A DNA stretch of 64,000 nucleotides from positions 62,001-126,000 of the forward strand of contig NZ_JAEUGD010000067.1 in assembly GCF_016775155.1 (NCBI RefSeq). Reading direction: 5' to 3'. The position numbers were made by a program, and so were the translations under genes. The stretch comes from Fulvivirga marina. GTDB taxonomy: Bacteria; Bacteroidota; Bacteroidia; Cytophagales; Cyclobacteriaceae. The first letter of the stretch is position 1, and each line of letters starts with the position of its first letter. Shown here one piece after another: positions 10,902 through 20,800 of the stretch. The notes beneath the pieces were generated by a model. The model made no database searches and had not been told where the DNA came from. It saw only the letters and a list, made by a program, of their open reading frames with translations.

Positions 10902-10943
10902 CTCAATTCACCAGAAAGGATGTACCTCACCTGGTAAATTGAG
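10902..10943 (-). terminator. intercistronic hairpin before the loading PKS gene, terminator-like
   Basis: A 13-bp inverted repeat (10902-10914 with 10931-10943, one G-U pair) encloses a 16-nt loop. On the minus-strand transcript it is followed by TTTTAAC. It lies in the 111-bp gap between the START-like gene and the giant PKS gene. A plain terminator would cut off the last PKS gene, so partial termination relieved by the operon's NusG paralogue is an attractive but untested reading. Confidence 0.55.
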
Positions 10944-10964
10944 AATCAGTATTTTATATAAGTA

Positions 10965-11795
10965 TTATGCCATTGCTTCTGCTGGCTCCCCTACTTCCTG
11001 GACGTAGTCCATCTTCGCATTTCTATATTTCTCCTTGTCTAGTATTTTTGGCATTTTGGCAAATGCAAAAGGTAACATGGCAGGGATCAGCCAGTTGGCC
11101 AAAGCATATGGGAAATTACCTCCGGGATCTACTGCATCGTAGATAAACTCGTATTCAACCTCACCATTTTCTAAAGGTGTATATTTCCATCTGTTGTGCA
11201 TCTCTGTTACTCTGTGGTAGCGCTTATTGAAAGGAAGTTTATCAGGTGCTGCTACGAAATTAAATTTCATTTCTTTAGTAACAGGGTCTTGAGAGAACTC
11301 TGACTTTACAACAAACTCTCTATGTTTGAACGGAGGAAAGAGTTTTTGCTTAAAAGTGTAATATACCAACTTAGGATCTACACCGTCTTTGTCCGGATCC
11401 CATCCGTCTATGTAATATGAATCAAACATCCCAACATCGTCAGCCGCATCGGGGTTTCTCATGAGTGTAAGGATACTGGCTAATCTGGCCTTAAGTCGGC
11501 CTATGATTTTAATCTTCAGCCATGTTTCTCCAGGGTTTTTCAATGTATAGACCCTCATTCCTTTTTTATCTGACTTCAATTTCCACTCCCCTGAACCTGA
11601 GTTTTTCCAAAGGGAATGACTTGATGCAATGATGAAGATAACGAGCAATACTTCAACTACAATCAGCGCAATCATTCCGGTTTGTCCTTCCATGAACCTG
11701 TCCCATACAAAAGGCGCTGCAACTACCGCAATAACACTTAGCAGTGTCAGCATTAACAAAAAACCGTTGGTTTTATTTTTTCCTGAATGTTCCAT
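10965..11795 (-). CDS. START/SRPBCC-like protein with two N-terminal membrane segments
   Basis: 276 residues. Two hydrophobic segments (about 11-31 and 39-59) anchor a soluble domain (about 70-265) that resembles START lipid-binding proteins: a W-rich beta/alpha pattern, DSYYIDGWDPD, a run of beta strands with KHREFVVKSEF, and a hydrophobic C-terminal helix. Such domains bind a lipid or polyketide in a hydrophobic cavity. It sits in the accessory block between the GMC-like gene (84-bp gap) and the loading PKS gene, so it may bind or present the polyketide or a membrane lipid. There are no catalytic residues to judge. The family call rests on pattern only. Confidence 0.65.
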   Translation of the reverse strand: MEHSGKNKTNGFLLMLTLLSVIAVVAAPFVWDRFMEGQTGMIALIVVEVLLVIFIIASSHSLWKNSGSGEWKLKSDKKGMRVYTLKNPGETWLKIKIIGRLKARLASILTLMRNPDAADDVGMFDSYYIDGWDPDKDGVDPKLVYYTFKQKLFPPFKHREFVVKSEFSQDPVTKEMKFNFVAAPDKLPFNKRYHRVTEMHNRWKYTPLENGEVEYEFIYDAVDPGGNFPYALANWLIPAMLPFAFAKMPKILDKEKYRNAKMDYVQEVGEPAEAMA

Positions 11796-11879
11796 TTTTT
11801 TTAATAAATTTTTGTTGTGGCAAAATCAAACAGTTGATTTCAAATTGGTTTTATCTGGTTTGGTTAAAATTAATGTTCA

Positions 11880-13148
11880 TTAAAGCGAGGCTGCCAGGTG
11901 TCTTGCCAAATATTTGGCCAGGCACACAAGCGTAAGAGTTGGTGTTACTCTGTCAGACTCTGGTAATATGGAGCCATCGCAAACGTACAGGCCTTCATAT
12001 TCGGTCTGTAGTTTTTCATCTATATGCTCCTTGATCTTGATAGTACCCAATGCTCCTCCCGATATGAGGCCCGTCTTAAAGATCTTTCTGGCTCCGGCAT
12101 TTTTCAAAACCTCATTAGCAGCATCTATTCCTTTCAGTAGTTTCCTATGGTCTTCCTCAGTCAGCTTCTTGCTATACTTTCCTTCTTTTGTCAGTTCTCC
12201 ACCAACCGGCTCTTTAACCTTAACGGTTATTCCCACGTGTTTAGGGTATGAGGCTATTCTCAAAGGTTTGGCTGAAACAAGCATACCCACATTAAACAAG
12301 AATCTGTGGAAATTGGCATCCATCAATTCTATTTCATCGTCCAGTTTTGCTCCCATACATCCGCAAAAGTTCTCTGCTGAAGCCAGCCCCGGGATAGAGC
12401 CTATCAAGCCAATGCTTGGATTGATATAGAAACCATGACTTACTACGTTCTTAATACCACTGTCTTTAAGAATAATAGGTGTAGCTAAAGAACCAGCGGC
12501 GAGTATTATTTTTTCGCCATAAGCCTTGAGTACTTCCTTCTTTTTCCCGACGGTATACTCAACACCAATGGCCTTCTTATTATCATGTAGTACCTTTGAA
12601 ACGATGGCTTGATTGATAAGTGTAGCTCCATCTCTCAATGCACTTTCTATAAAGGTTCTGGCCTTCCACTTAACCTCATAAAAATTTTTACTGTTGAACT
12701 TTGACTGATCTACTAACATCAATTTCTTCTTCCAGTCATACCCCAGATCTTTGGCACTCTCTCCCAGTTTCTTAGCCTGATCACCTATCAAATCATCTGA
12801 TATTTCACCTATCGGAATCTCTTTACGAGCTTGCTCTAGATCTTCGGTGAGGTCTATGCCCAGATTTTTAAATGTTTTAATGGGTGGCAGATCCGCTACG
12901 GCTAGATACATGGCAGTGGTTCCTCCTGTTGTAAAAGCACGCATATCCTTTAATTTGTCGGTAACACGCACTTCATTAGAAATCTTTGCATACCCCATTA
13001 GGGATTCTTTCAATGGTTCGTTACCTCCACGCTCCAGAATTAGCACATTCTTATGCTTCTTGCTCAATTCCTTTGCAATGGTAGCGCCGCAGGTTCCTGA
13101 ACCCACGATGATAGCATCAAAGTAATTTTCTTTGTTGGAATATTTCAT
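11880..13148 (-). CDS. GMC-family FAD oxidoreductase, apparently lacking the usual catalytic His
   Basis: 422 residues, short for a GMC enzyme. The N-terminal FAD-binding motif is clear (VGSGTCGATIAKEL, from about residue 15) and is followed by an acidic ERGG turn. An internal AAGSLATPIIL segment and a C-terminal LYVCDGSILPESD segment are also typical of GMC proteins. The conserved HxxGT motif reads SGGALGT (363-369), with Gly at the His position, and the usual N/H-P pair near the end reads T-P (about 402). It therefore keeps the FAD fold but has lost residues normally used for alcohol oxidation. It might reduce, isomerise or bind rather than act as a standard alcohol oxidase. Its position in the PKS accessory block suggests tailoring of the product. 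Confidence 0.8.
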   Translation of the reverse strand: MKYSNKENYFDAIIVGSGTCGATIAKELSKKHKNVLILERGGNEPLKESLMGYAKISNEVRVTDKLKDMRAFTTGGTTAMYLAVADLPPIKTFKNLGIDLTEDLEQARKEIPIGEISDDLIGDQAKKLGESAKDLGYDWKKKLMLVDQSKFNSKNFYEVKWKARTFIESALRDGATLINQAIVSKVLHDNKKAIGVEYTVGKKKEVLKAYGEKIILAAGSLATPIILKDSGIKNVVSHGFYINPSIGLIGSIPGLASAENFCGCMGAKLDDEIELMDANFHRFLFNVGMLVSAKPLRIASYPKHVGITVKVKEPVGGELTKEGKYSKKLTEEDHRKLLKGIDAANEVLKNAGARKIFKTGLISGGALGTIKIKEHIDEKLQTEYEGLYVCDGSILPESDRVTPTLTLVCLAKYLARHLAASL

Positions 13149-13196
13149 TTATATGTGGTTAGTATTGAGATCTGCTGAATGTGAGTTTGAGCTTAA

Positions 13197-13225
13197 CCGT
13201 GGCACCACTGGTTGTGGTGCCACGG
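13197..13225. other. perfect 12-bp GC-rich stem-loop between GMC and LolA-like genes
   Basis: CCGTGGCACCAC pairs perfectly with GTGGTGCCACGG around a 5-nt loop. It lies in the 114-bp gap upstream of the GMC gene. On the minus-strand transcript no T-run follows (next bases TTAAGC), so it is not a classical intrinsic terminator. It could be a pause/attenuation site, an RNA-stability element or a processing site. Confidence 0.6.
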
Positions 13226-13262
13226 CTACCGGACACTATTTAACTCATCCCTCACAACGATC

Positions 13263-14150
13263 CTATTTCAGGTTATCGCGAAACTTGGACAGGTTCTGCT
13301 CCCTGAAAGCAAAATCTTCCAAAGTCCTGGTAGTTAAAAATTCGTCAGCAACTTCTTGATCAAATGCTACAGATACCATGCTCATCATACTGATCCTTCT
13401 TGTTGCAACATTATTCATGGTTAATTTTCTTGCTACCCATACTCCATCAACTTTCTCAACATTTGACACAGTCAGCTGCTTGTGGAGTTCTCCCTGTACA
13501 TATAGGTTTTTCTTTAAGCTGATAAACCTCTCTTTATCTATCCAGGAAGTAGTTTTACTGTATTTCGATTTTTTCGATCTTTCTTCAGTAGGTGTATACT
13601 CTATAACCCATACTTCTCTACCTTTATAGGTCTCTTCACCCTTGATCTCAAAGTTATATTCATTAATCTTCAGGTCTTCCATATCTTCCAGAGAGAACTC
13701 CGAACCGAAGAAGCTTCCGCTATCATCATTGCTATCGCTGCTTGTTGCCAGACGCTTAACTTTACTTAGAGCTGGCAAGTATATCCAGCTATCATTATCC
13801 TTACCTTGCTCTCCATATTCATAAGTCAGCATACCCACACCTTGCTCTTTTTTGGGCTCTAAGATGATAGATACTGAGCGACTGTCCTCGTTCTCATCAC
13901 CATAGTTTTTGGCAATGCTTTCCAATACTTTATTTCTCGGCTCATCAGTGCAAACTATCCTTCTATTGGATATGGTGTATTTGCAGGTAGAAAGCTTTAT
14001 TTTTTGGACTGATGAGGTAAAAGATCCCTTGGCAACCTTTTGCACCTTCTTCATAATATCTTTAGCCGACTGCGTTGACAGCGACCTGATTGAAAATGAC
14101 GATATCAAAACAGCCAGAACAACCAATACTACAATCTGATTCTTTTTCAT
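13263..14150 (-). CDS. LolA-like periplasmic outer-membrane lipoprotein-sorting protein
   Basis: 295 residues when started at ATG 14150, which has AAAGAG seven bases upstream and gives a clean signal peptide (MKKNQ, hydrophobic core, then a polar region near residue 25). The frame stays open upstream to 14300, but that start would bury the signal peptide. The mature protein is mostly beta-strand, with YEYGEQGKDNDSWIYLPAL and a KGREVWVIEY strand, as in the LolA-like proteins that accompany MMPL/RND pumps. Such proteins bind a lipid chain in an open beta barrel. It probably takes a lipid or the polyketide from the RND pump encoded two genes upstream and carries it across the periplasm. Confidence 0.78.
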   Translation of the reverse strand: MKKNQIVVLVVLAVLISSFSIRSLSTQSAKDIMKKVQKVAKGSFTSSVQKIKLSTCKYTISNRRIVCTDEPRNKVLESIAKNYGDENEDSRSVSIILEPKKEQGVGMLTYEYGEQGKDNDSWIYLPALSKVKRLATSSDSNDDSGSFFGSEFSLEDMEDLKINEYNFEIKGEETYKGREVWVIEYTPTEERSKKSKYSKTTSWIDKERFISLKKNLYVQGELHKQLTVSNVEKVDGVWVARKLTMNNVATRRISMMSMVSVAFDQEVADEFLTTRTLEDFAFREQNLSKFRDNLK

Positions 14151-14194
14151 TATTTGCTCTTTTAGATTGAAAGAATGTTTAATACTATTCTTGT

Positions 14195-14217
14195 GGTCAG
14201 ACAATTTTTGCCTGACC
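14195..14217. other. intercistronic stem-loop upstream of the LolA-like gene
   Basis: GGTCAG and CTGACC form six pairs, then one mismatch and three further pairs close a 3-nt loop. It lies in the 92-bp gap between DUF4386 and the LolA-like gene. No T-run follows on the transcript strand. The role is unknown, but it is one of four such structures in this accessory block. Confidence 0.4.
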
Positions 14218-14242
14218 TTAATAAGGTACTCTTTAACAATTA

Positions 14243-14971
14243 TCAAACTGGCTCCATCATAACTGGTCTCTGATATTTCACTCCTTTGAACAATAACCAA
14301 AGGCCAAAAGACATCTCCCCAATAAATGAAAATAACAGGAAGATTGATGTAACCATAGAAAGCGTTGTATTATCCGGTAGCAGGAAGTTTTTCAAACTCT
14401 CCAGCAAATGGCCGAAACAGCCAACCATCATCAACACTCCAGGAATTTGCGGAAAAAACCGCGATTTAAATACCAAATAACCCAATACCAATAGATGAAG
14501 ACCAAAGAATATGCTCCATATGTATTCTCCATATTTATGCACTTGAATGAACAACATCACAAGCGCTTCCAACTGCTCCGTATCAAACGCTGCCAGATAA
14601 GATGCTCCACTTAACAGGATCAGGATCACGAAGTAATTCAACACATTGATCCCCATGATAAATGTCATGGCCAAGCGATACACTGCAGCTATCATGGAAA
14701 GCCTGTTACTTACATGCTTGAGCAATTGATATAGAAGTATAGACAACACAATCTCACTCAAAAACACAATGATATCACAAAGCAAGCCAAAGCGGAACAT
14801 CATGCTGTTATCCATAATATTACTAACTGTGGTGGATGCGCTGTCTTCTACAAAAAGTGTTGAGGGTACATAAAGGATGCTAAACATGGAGCACACAACA
14901 ATCACCAGATACAAAATGCCTGCTGCTCTGGTAGTTATACGGTTAGATAACTGCTCGAAATTGTTTTTCAT
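14243..14971 (-). CDS. DUF4386-type multi-pass membrane protein
   Basis: 242 residues with about six or seven hydrophobic segments, an N-terminal RITTRAAGILYLVIVVCSMF start and a central YRLAMTFIMGINVLNYF segment, matching the general look of DUF4386 proteins. No catalytic motif is visible and the family has no firm function. It lies between the RND pump (160-bp gap) and the LolA-like gene (92-bp gap) and could be a partner of the exporter or a self-protection protein. Both ideas rest on position only. Confidence 0.7.
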   Translation of the reverse strand: MKNNFEQLSNRITTRAAGILYLVIVVCSMFSILYVPSTLFVEDSASTTVSNIMDNSMMFRFGLLCDIIVFLSEIVLSILLYQLLKHVSNRLSMIAAVYRLAMTFIMGINVLNYFVILILLSGASYLAAFDTEQLEALVMLFIQVHKYGEYIWSIFFGLHLLVLGYLVFKSRFFPQIPGVLMMVGCFGHLLESLKNFLLPDNTTLSMVTSIFLLFSFIGEMSFGLWLLFKGVKYQRPVMMEPV

Positions 14972-14991
14972 TATCCTACTATTAAATCAAT

Positions 14992-15009
14992 ATTTGTACA
15001 GTTACAAAT
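14992..15009. promoter_or_regulatory. 7-bp inverted repeat upstream of DUF4386 gene
   Basis: ATTTGTA and TACAAAT separated by four bases, about 20 bp upstream of the DUF4386 ATG. The perfect symmetry fits either a small hairpin or a repressor/activator half-site pair. The 160-bp gap is the longest within the accessory block, so an internal promoter here is possible. Confidence 0.35.
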
Positions 15010-15131
15010 TCAGTTCAGAAGTTCACCTCGTGTTTCAACTCTAATTCTGAATACCTTCTGTATCTATTGGCTCCTAATGTTTAGCTTCCTTTTTAATGAC
15101 CAGAAAAAACTATGCCAGAAAGTGGCGAAGT

Positions 15132-17762
15132 TTAATCTTGGACCACCATTTTCTTTTCGATTTTCATCTCTCCTTTTTTCTGAAATTTAGGTTTGAACAC
15201 CATGATCAGGGCAGGTAATAAAAACAGGTCACACATTAAAGCGGAAAATATAGCGATGGAGCCGAATTTTCCAACGTTGGCTGTTCCTTCCATTTCTGAG
15301 AAGGACAATACTCCAAAGCCTAACCCAAGTACTAAACTAGTAAAGGTGGCAGCCTGTCCTACTTCTTTAATGGTATGATGTAATGCCGCTTTAATATCAC
15401 CGCCTTCAAGCTTGAGTTTATCTTTATAACGACTGATAAAATGTACGGTGTCATCTACTGAAATACCCACGACCACAGGAAGCAGCAACAGAATATCAAT
15501 ATCTACAGAGTTACCTGTTAGCCCCAAAAGTCCCAGCGTTAACAATGAAGGAATAAGGTTGGGGATAATGGCTATTAACCCTCCCTGTGGTGATCCGAAA
15601 ACGAAAATCAACACCACGGTAATCGTGATCAGTACTACTACAATATTCTGCAATCCATTACCTGCAATGATCTGAACAAACTTCATATTCATAGGAAGTG
15701 CCCCGGTGATAGAGACTCTTGTATCCGGGTATTGTTGTTTAAGTTCTGATATGGTTGCATCAATATCTTTATGCATGCGTTCGTAAACTTTCATGTATTT
15801 ATGAGAGCCTACATTGTACAGCTGCACAGAGATGTGTGATTTGCTGTAGTTATCAGAAACCTGTTTTCTACGATCTTCAGGATTGGCCATGTTAAACATG
15901 AAGAGGGTTTGGGCCAGCACATTCGGGTCATCAGGGATAACATACATTTCCTTTCTTCCTTCGTTCAATGTTTGATTGGCTTTTTTCACCACTTCCACTA
16001 ATGATGAAGTACTAACCACTACTTCCCCATAGTTTTTCTCAAGAGTACGCTGTAATTCATCTATTTTCTTCAATACCATTGGGTTCTCGAATGCATTGGC
16101 CTTATCGAGATCCAGATAGATCTCCATGTTAAGGCTTCCCATCATTTTTTCGTCAATAATTCTCGCTGACTCTCTGTAAGGGTTGCCTTCTACAAACTGG
16201 TTAGCAATGTTGGTATCTACTTTCAGCATAGTTGCTCCATAGATTGTAATTCCCAATACCATCAAAAAGAAAAAGATGATACCTACAGGATTTTTTTCAA
16301 CGATGAGCAATACATTGTTTAATCTCTTTTGAAGGAATACTGAGAAATTAGGCACGTACTTACCAGATGAAAAATTGAGCTTCTTTTTCTTTGAGCGATC
16401 ATCTTTGCCTGGCGCCCATGCATCAAGCATTAATGGCAATAGGAAAATAGTCAGGATACATGCAAAAGCAACACCCGCAGCAGACATGATACCAAAAACC
16501 TGAATACGAGGAATAGGTATGATAAGACATGCCAGCATACCAATGATACTGGTTAGTGCTGTAAGCATGATGGCTTTATTGGTTGACTGAAATACCTTCA
16601 ACACTGATGTGCGACGATCGTAGCCCTGGTTGCGGAAAAACAAGAATCCTGAAAATATATGTGATGCATCACATACTCCAATAGTCAGGATCAGCATGAC
16701 GGTCAGCATTAAGAATACGGTAACCTCTACTTCCATCCAACCTGCCAGACCTATGGTCCAAACGGCACTCATAATCACTATTAAAAGTGACCAGACCACG
16801 GCACTGAATGACCGAACAAAGAACCAAAGTAATATCGAAATGATCAGTAATAGCCCCAAATATATGGGACCTGCTTCGCTGCTCGCAATGGTCTGCTGCT
16901 CGTAAGCCAAAGGTGCATTTCCTACGGCATAATAGTCAAAGTGTTCTTTATATTCGGGTTTGTATAAAATGGCGTTGATCTCCTCCATTAAAGGAACAAG
17001 CTCACTCAAATCTGCATGTTTAAAACGTACCCTCTCTTCTGATTTCTTTACTTCAGCATCACTAAAGTCTTCAACAACTAGTTCGTCCAGTGCTTCCAAC
17101 TCATCTAGTGTTTCCAGCTCATCCATTGCCAGCTCTTCAGGTTCTTCAAATGACTCTCCTTCCGAGTCACCAGATGACTCCTCATCCTCCAGAAGTTCGG
17201 TACCAAAGTCTGTTTCGATGAGCATTCCACCATATTTCATGTCTTTTGAGAAGAAAAGCAGTGGGAATGATCTCTGAGTCTGGGCTAGCTTGCGCAGCTC
17301 CTCTATCTCTGCCTGAGTCTCGGGAATGTTATCTCCTATCAGTTGCCTTGAAACCAACACATCCCCATCAGCCATTAATAACTGAGCATTAAGGATAGTA
17401 TTGACCTTTACGATATGCTTCAACTGAGTGGAATCACTTGCATATTTTTCAGCAATGATGTCTTTATAAATTCCCTTTATTGTTTCCAGCGATTTAGGTG
17501 AAAATACGTCTCCATCCTGCGGCTTGTAAACAATGTAAACACCTTCATTACTCCCAAACTGAGCTTTAAACTCATCCATGGCAACTAAAACCGGGTCTTC
17601 TTCCTTGAACCACCCCTCAATTGTCATGTCAAACTTGGTTTTGGGTATTCCCAAGAATGTAAATACTGTAATAGCTACAAAAACTAACCAGACAATCAGT
17701 CTTCTTTTCCGAACCATGTCGGTAACATTTTCCAAGAAATGCGGTTTGGGGTTCTTACTCAT
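15132..17762 (-). CDS. RND/MMPL-superfamily exporter
   Basis: 876 residues. One membrane helix (about 20-39), a large periplasmic domain, a bundle of helices (about 298-450), a second periplasmic domain and a second bundle give the duplicated RND/MMPL layout. GVCDASH lies in the first bundle, and GISVDDTVHFISRYKDKL is the matching piece in the second. Pumps of this class export lipids and polyketides using the proton gradient. Oddly, residues about 190-240 of the first periplasmic domain form a very acidic insert rich in LDELE repeats. The gene is the first of the accessory block, 112 bp after the thioesterase gene, and is paired with a LolA-like protein, so export of the polyketide or a lipid is the likely role. 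Confidence 0.88.
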   Translation of the reverse strand: MSKNPKPHFLENVTDMVRKRRLIVWLVFVAITVFTFLGIPKTKFDMTIEGWFKEEDPVLVAMDEFKAQFGSNEGVYIVYKPQDGDVFSPKSLETIKGIYKDIIAEKYASDSTQLKHIVKVNTILNAQLLMADGDVLVSRQLIGDNIPETQAEIEELRKLAQTQRSFPLLFFSKDMKYGGMLIETDFGTELLEDEESSGDSEGESFEEPEELAMDELETLDELEALDELVVEDFSDAEVKKSEERVRFKHADLSELVPLMEEINAILYKPEYKEHFDYYAVGNAPLAYEQQTIASSEAGPIYLGLLLIISILLWFFVRSFSAVVWSLLIVIMSAVWTIGLAGWMEVEVTVFLMLTVMLILTIGVCDASHIFSGFLFFRNQGYDRRTSVLKVFQSTNKAIMLTALTSIIGMLACLIIPIPRIQVFGIMSAAGVAFACILTIFLLPLMLDAWAPGKDDRSKKKKLNFSSGKYVPNFSVFLQKRLNNVLLIVEKNPVGIIFFFLMVLGITIYGATMLKVDTNIANQFVEGNPYRESARIIDEKMMGSLNMEIYLDLDKANAFENPMVLKKIDELQRTLEKNYGEVVVSTSSLVEVVKKANQTLNEGRKEMYVIPDDPNVLAQTLFMFNMANPEDRRKQVSDNYSKSHISVQLYNVGSHKYMKVYERMHKDIDATISELKQQYPDTRVSITGALPMNMKFVQIIAGNGLQNIVVVLITITVVLIFVFGSPQGGLIAIIPNLIPSLLTLGLLGLTGNSVDIDILLLLPVVVGISVDDTVHFISRYKDKLKLEGGDIKAALHHTIKEVGQAATFTSLVLGLGFGVLSFSEMEGTANVGKFGSIAIFSALMCDLFLLPALIMVFKPKFQKKGEMKIEKKMVVQD

Positions 17763-17874
17763 AATTACACTTATTACGGATTCTTTTTTTTACTATGATC
17801 CAATGGATTTTAAATGCATACAGGCAACAAGTTAAAATACCTGTCACCTGCTATTAAATATAGTTATTATCTGC

Positions 17875-20800
17875 TTACGCTTTTGAAGCACGTTTTTTCT
17901 TTGTAGAGGCTTTCTTCGGTCTGCTTTTATCGAAGAAAGTGTTGACTTTTTCAGCAATTTTCTTGCTGTTGTCTTTATCTATCACTGAAAAATGGTTTGC
18001 CTCAATCGGGAAGATATTGACTGGCTTGCTCAATAGCTCGTTCCAGCCGTAATCTTCCGATGCACTTTTATAGGCATCAATATATCCCTCGCTGGCCTTG
18101 AAGAGCAGAACATCTACTTCTCCGGATAATTTTGCAGGTTTGTAGTCTCTACAGAATTTATCATTGGCGATGGTTGTATAAATACTTGCCGCCAATTGTT
18201 CTTTAGGGAAATTAAACCCGAGGTCTTTGATATTGTCGTAGATATAGTCAACAATCTGATCTTCGGGAACCTGCTTCAATTGCTCTGCATCAAGATGAAC
18301 ATTATGACCTGAGGAGTTTATAAATATGGATTTAATACCTTCTACCAGATCATCGATCATATGGCCACTGGGCAATAAAGGCGACATACAGTCAACAAGG
18401 ATCAATGACTCTACTTTTTCTTTCTGTTCAAGTAATATCCTAGCCATTTCATAGGCTATTGTACCTCCATTGGAGAAGCCCAACAAACGGTAAGGTCCTT
18501 TAGGCTGAACCTCCTTAATGGCTTCGATATTAGCTTTTGCTATGGCTTCAACGCTATCCAGTGAAGCTACTTTACCTATAATACCTACAGTCTCCAATCC
18601 ATAGAATGGCTGACTTGTACCCAAAGCTGAGATGAGGTGTTGAAGTGTTATCACATTGCCATCTGCACCCGGTACGGCAAAAACAGCCCTTTTCTTACCT
18701 TTCGCCTGCATAGGGACCAGTATTCTTTTGCTTAGTGCCTCTTCACCTTCTTCGGTGTTCCCCTTCTTTGCTCTACCATTAGACTGGCCTGCCTGTGCCT
18801 TATCTTTGGTTACACTTACCTTTTTAATCTTATCGGAATAGTTCTCACCCAAATATTCTGAGAGTGTTTTCACCTCTGAATAATTGAATAAAATGGCAGG
18901 TGAAATATTAATCTCCAACAGGTCGTTGATTTGTGCTATCATAGTGATCAGCCCGATGGAGTTCATACCCAGATCCAGGAAGTTGATATCATCAGCAATT
19001 TCAGTCATTGGTTTTTGCAGCTGCAGGGCTATTTCATGTTTCAGAAACAGCTCTACTTTTTCAGCAGGCTTCATAGAAGTGTTTTCCTTTGTATCTTCAT
19101 CAGTAGTATAGAAAAACCACTCCGCCTCTATTACGGGTGTGCCATTGGCTTTGGCTGTCTCTTTTTTGGTTTCTGCTACTGGCTGCTTAGCCATCACAGG
19201 TTTTGCTGCGCCACCATCAATTTCGATCCAGTACTTGTCTTTGGCAAAAGGGTAAGAAGGCAATGACACGGGTTGTGCTTTTCTGTTTTCCCAGATTACC
19301 TTCCAGTCGACGGGAAGTCCACTGATCCATAGCTGGGCTAGTTGCTGCCATTGTGCTGCCTGAAGGCTTTGGCCAACCATCGTATTGATCATATCTTTTG
19401 TCAAGATATTTACGATACGGTTTTCTTTGGTTAGATTGATATTTCCAGAGAAGACACCTTTCTTTTCAAGTGATGTTTCTTTTCCGGAATCTTTAACCAT
19501 TTTCAGCTTTTCGAGCAACTCTGACTGTGATGAAGCTACAATAGCGAGCCTCTCATCCATGGCATCGCGTCCAACCTGTAAGGTATAGATCATGTTGGCA
19601 AATGGCACTTCAGCACCACTAGCTGACAGGTACTCAATATATGCATCTATATAATCATCCAAGCGTTGGCCATCCTTTGCAGAAAGCACAAATAACTGTG
19701 GAGATGCTACAGTTTCATCATTTGAAGCATCATTCTGATTACGGTACTCTTCCAAAACGATATGCAGATTAACACCGCTATCGGCAAAAGAGTTAAGCCC
19801 TGCCCTGATCGGGGCACCATTTTCTCTGCGTAGTTCATCAAAAGCCAACTCTTTGTTAGCAATATATAACGGGTGAGACGGGCTATCAATATCCATAAAG
19901 GTATTGATTTTCTCTCCTGAGATAGTCATTGGAAACTTTCTATGGTGCAGCGAAAGTGCCAGTTTAATAAAGCTAGCCAGTCCACTAACGGCTTCCAGGT
20001 TTCCTATATTTCCTTTCACACTTCCCAATGCACAATTTTTCTCTTTTGCTTTAATACCTTTGAATACATTTTTAACGCCTTCGTACTCAAATGAATCACC
20101 CCATTTTGTAGCATAACCATCTACTTCAATGTAGTTAATGGACTGAGGATTTATCAAAGCTTTTTTATAACAGTTGGTAATGGCACTGGTAATAGCCTCA
20201 TGTTTAACCTCCGATAAGAAACGGGCGTTTCCTCTGTTGCTTTGATGACTAGCTTTGATAACGCCATAAATTCTATCATTGTCTCTTTCGGCATCTTCCA
20301 ATCTTTTCAATACTACAGCTGCGACACCTTCTCCTCTGGTGTAACCATCGGCGTTGTCATCGAAAACCCCGCATGTACCGGTGGGTGACAACATACCATA
20401 CTGAGATAATGAGATGTAATCATCGGCAAACAGGTTTAAGGAAACACCTCCTACTACGGCTACGTTACTTTCCTGATTGGCCAGTGAGTAATATGCCCGA
20501 TTGATGGCTACAGCCGAGCCTGCGCAGTTAACATTGACAGACTCGCTAGGGCCATAAAAATCAAACAAAAATGAAAGTCTATTAGCCAGATAATATGTTG
20601 GGCTTGATGAAGTAAAGACAGGCCCATATTTGCCAACAGGTATTTTATCAATATTCTTTCTCAGGTAATTCTCATACTCTGAGTATTCATAGGCTACGTA
20701 TACACCGGTATCTGACCCGGCAAGGTTTTGAGGTGCAATGCCTGCATCCTGAAATGCTTTGTAAACCTCCTGCAGCAACAGCCTTTCCTGAGGGTCTATC

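Noticed and set aside
11914-12429. Plus-strand frame of 171 codons inside the GMC gene
   Set aside because: A shadow of the GMC coding strand: Ser/Pro-rich low-complexity translation, no domain and no upstream signals.
13197-13225. Classical intrinsic terminator after the LolA-like gene
   Set aside because: The stem is strong, but no T-run follows on the transcribed strand, so it is listed only as a stem-loop.
13263-14300. Longer 345-residue version of the LolA-like gene starting at 14300
   Set aside because: It would bury a clear signal peptide that begins at 14150 behind a ribosome-binding-like AAAGAG, and it would overlap the DUF4386 gene.
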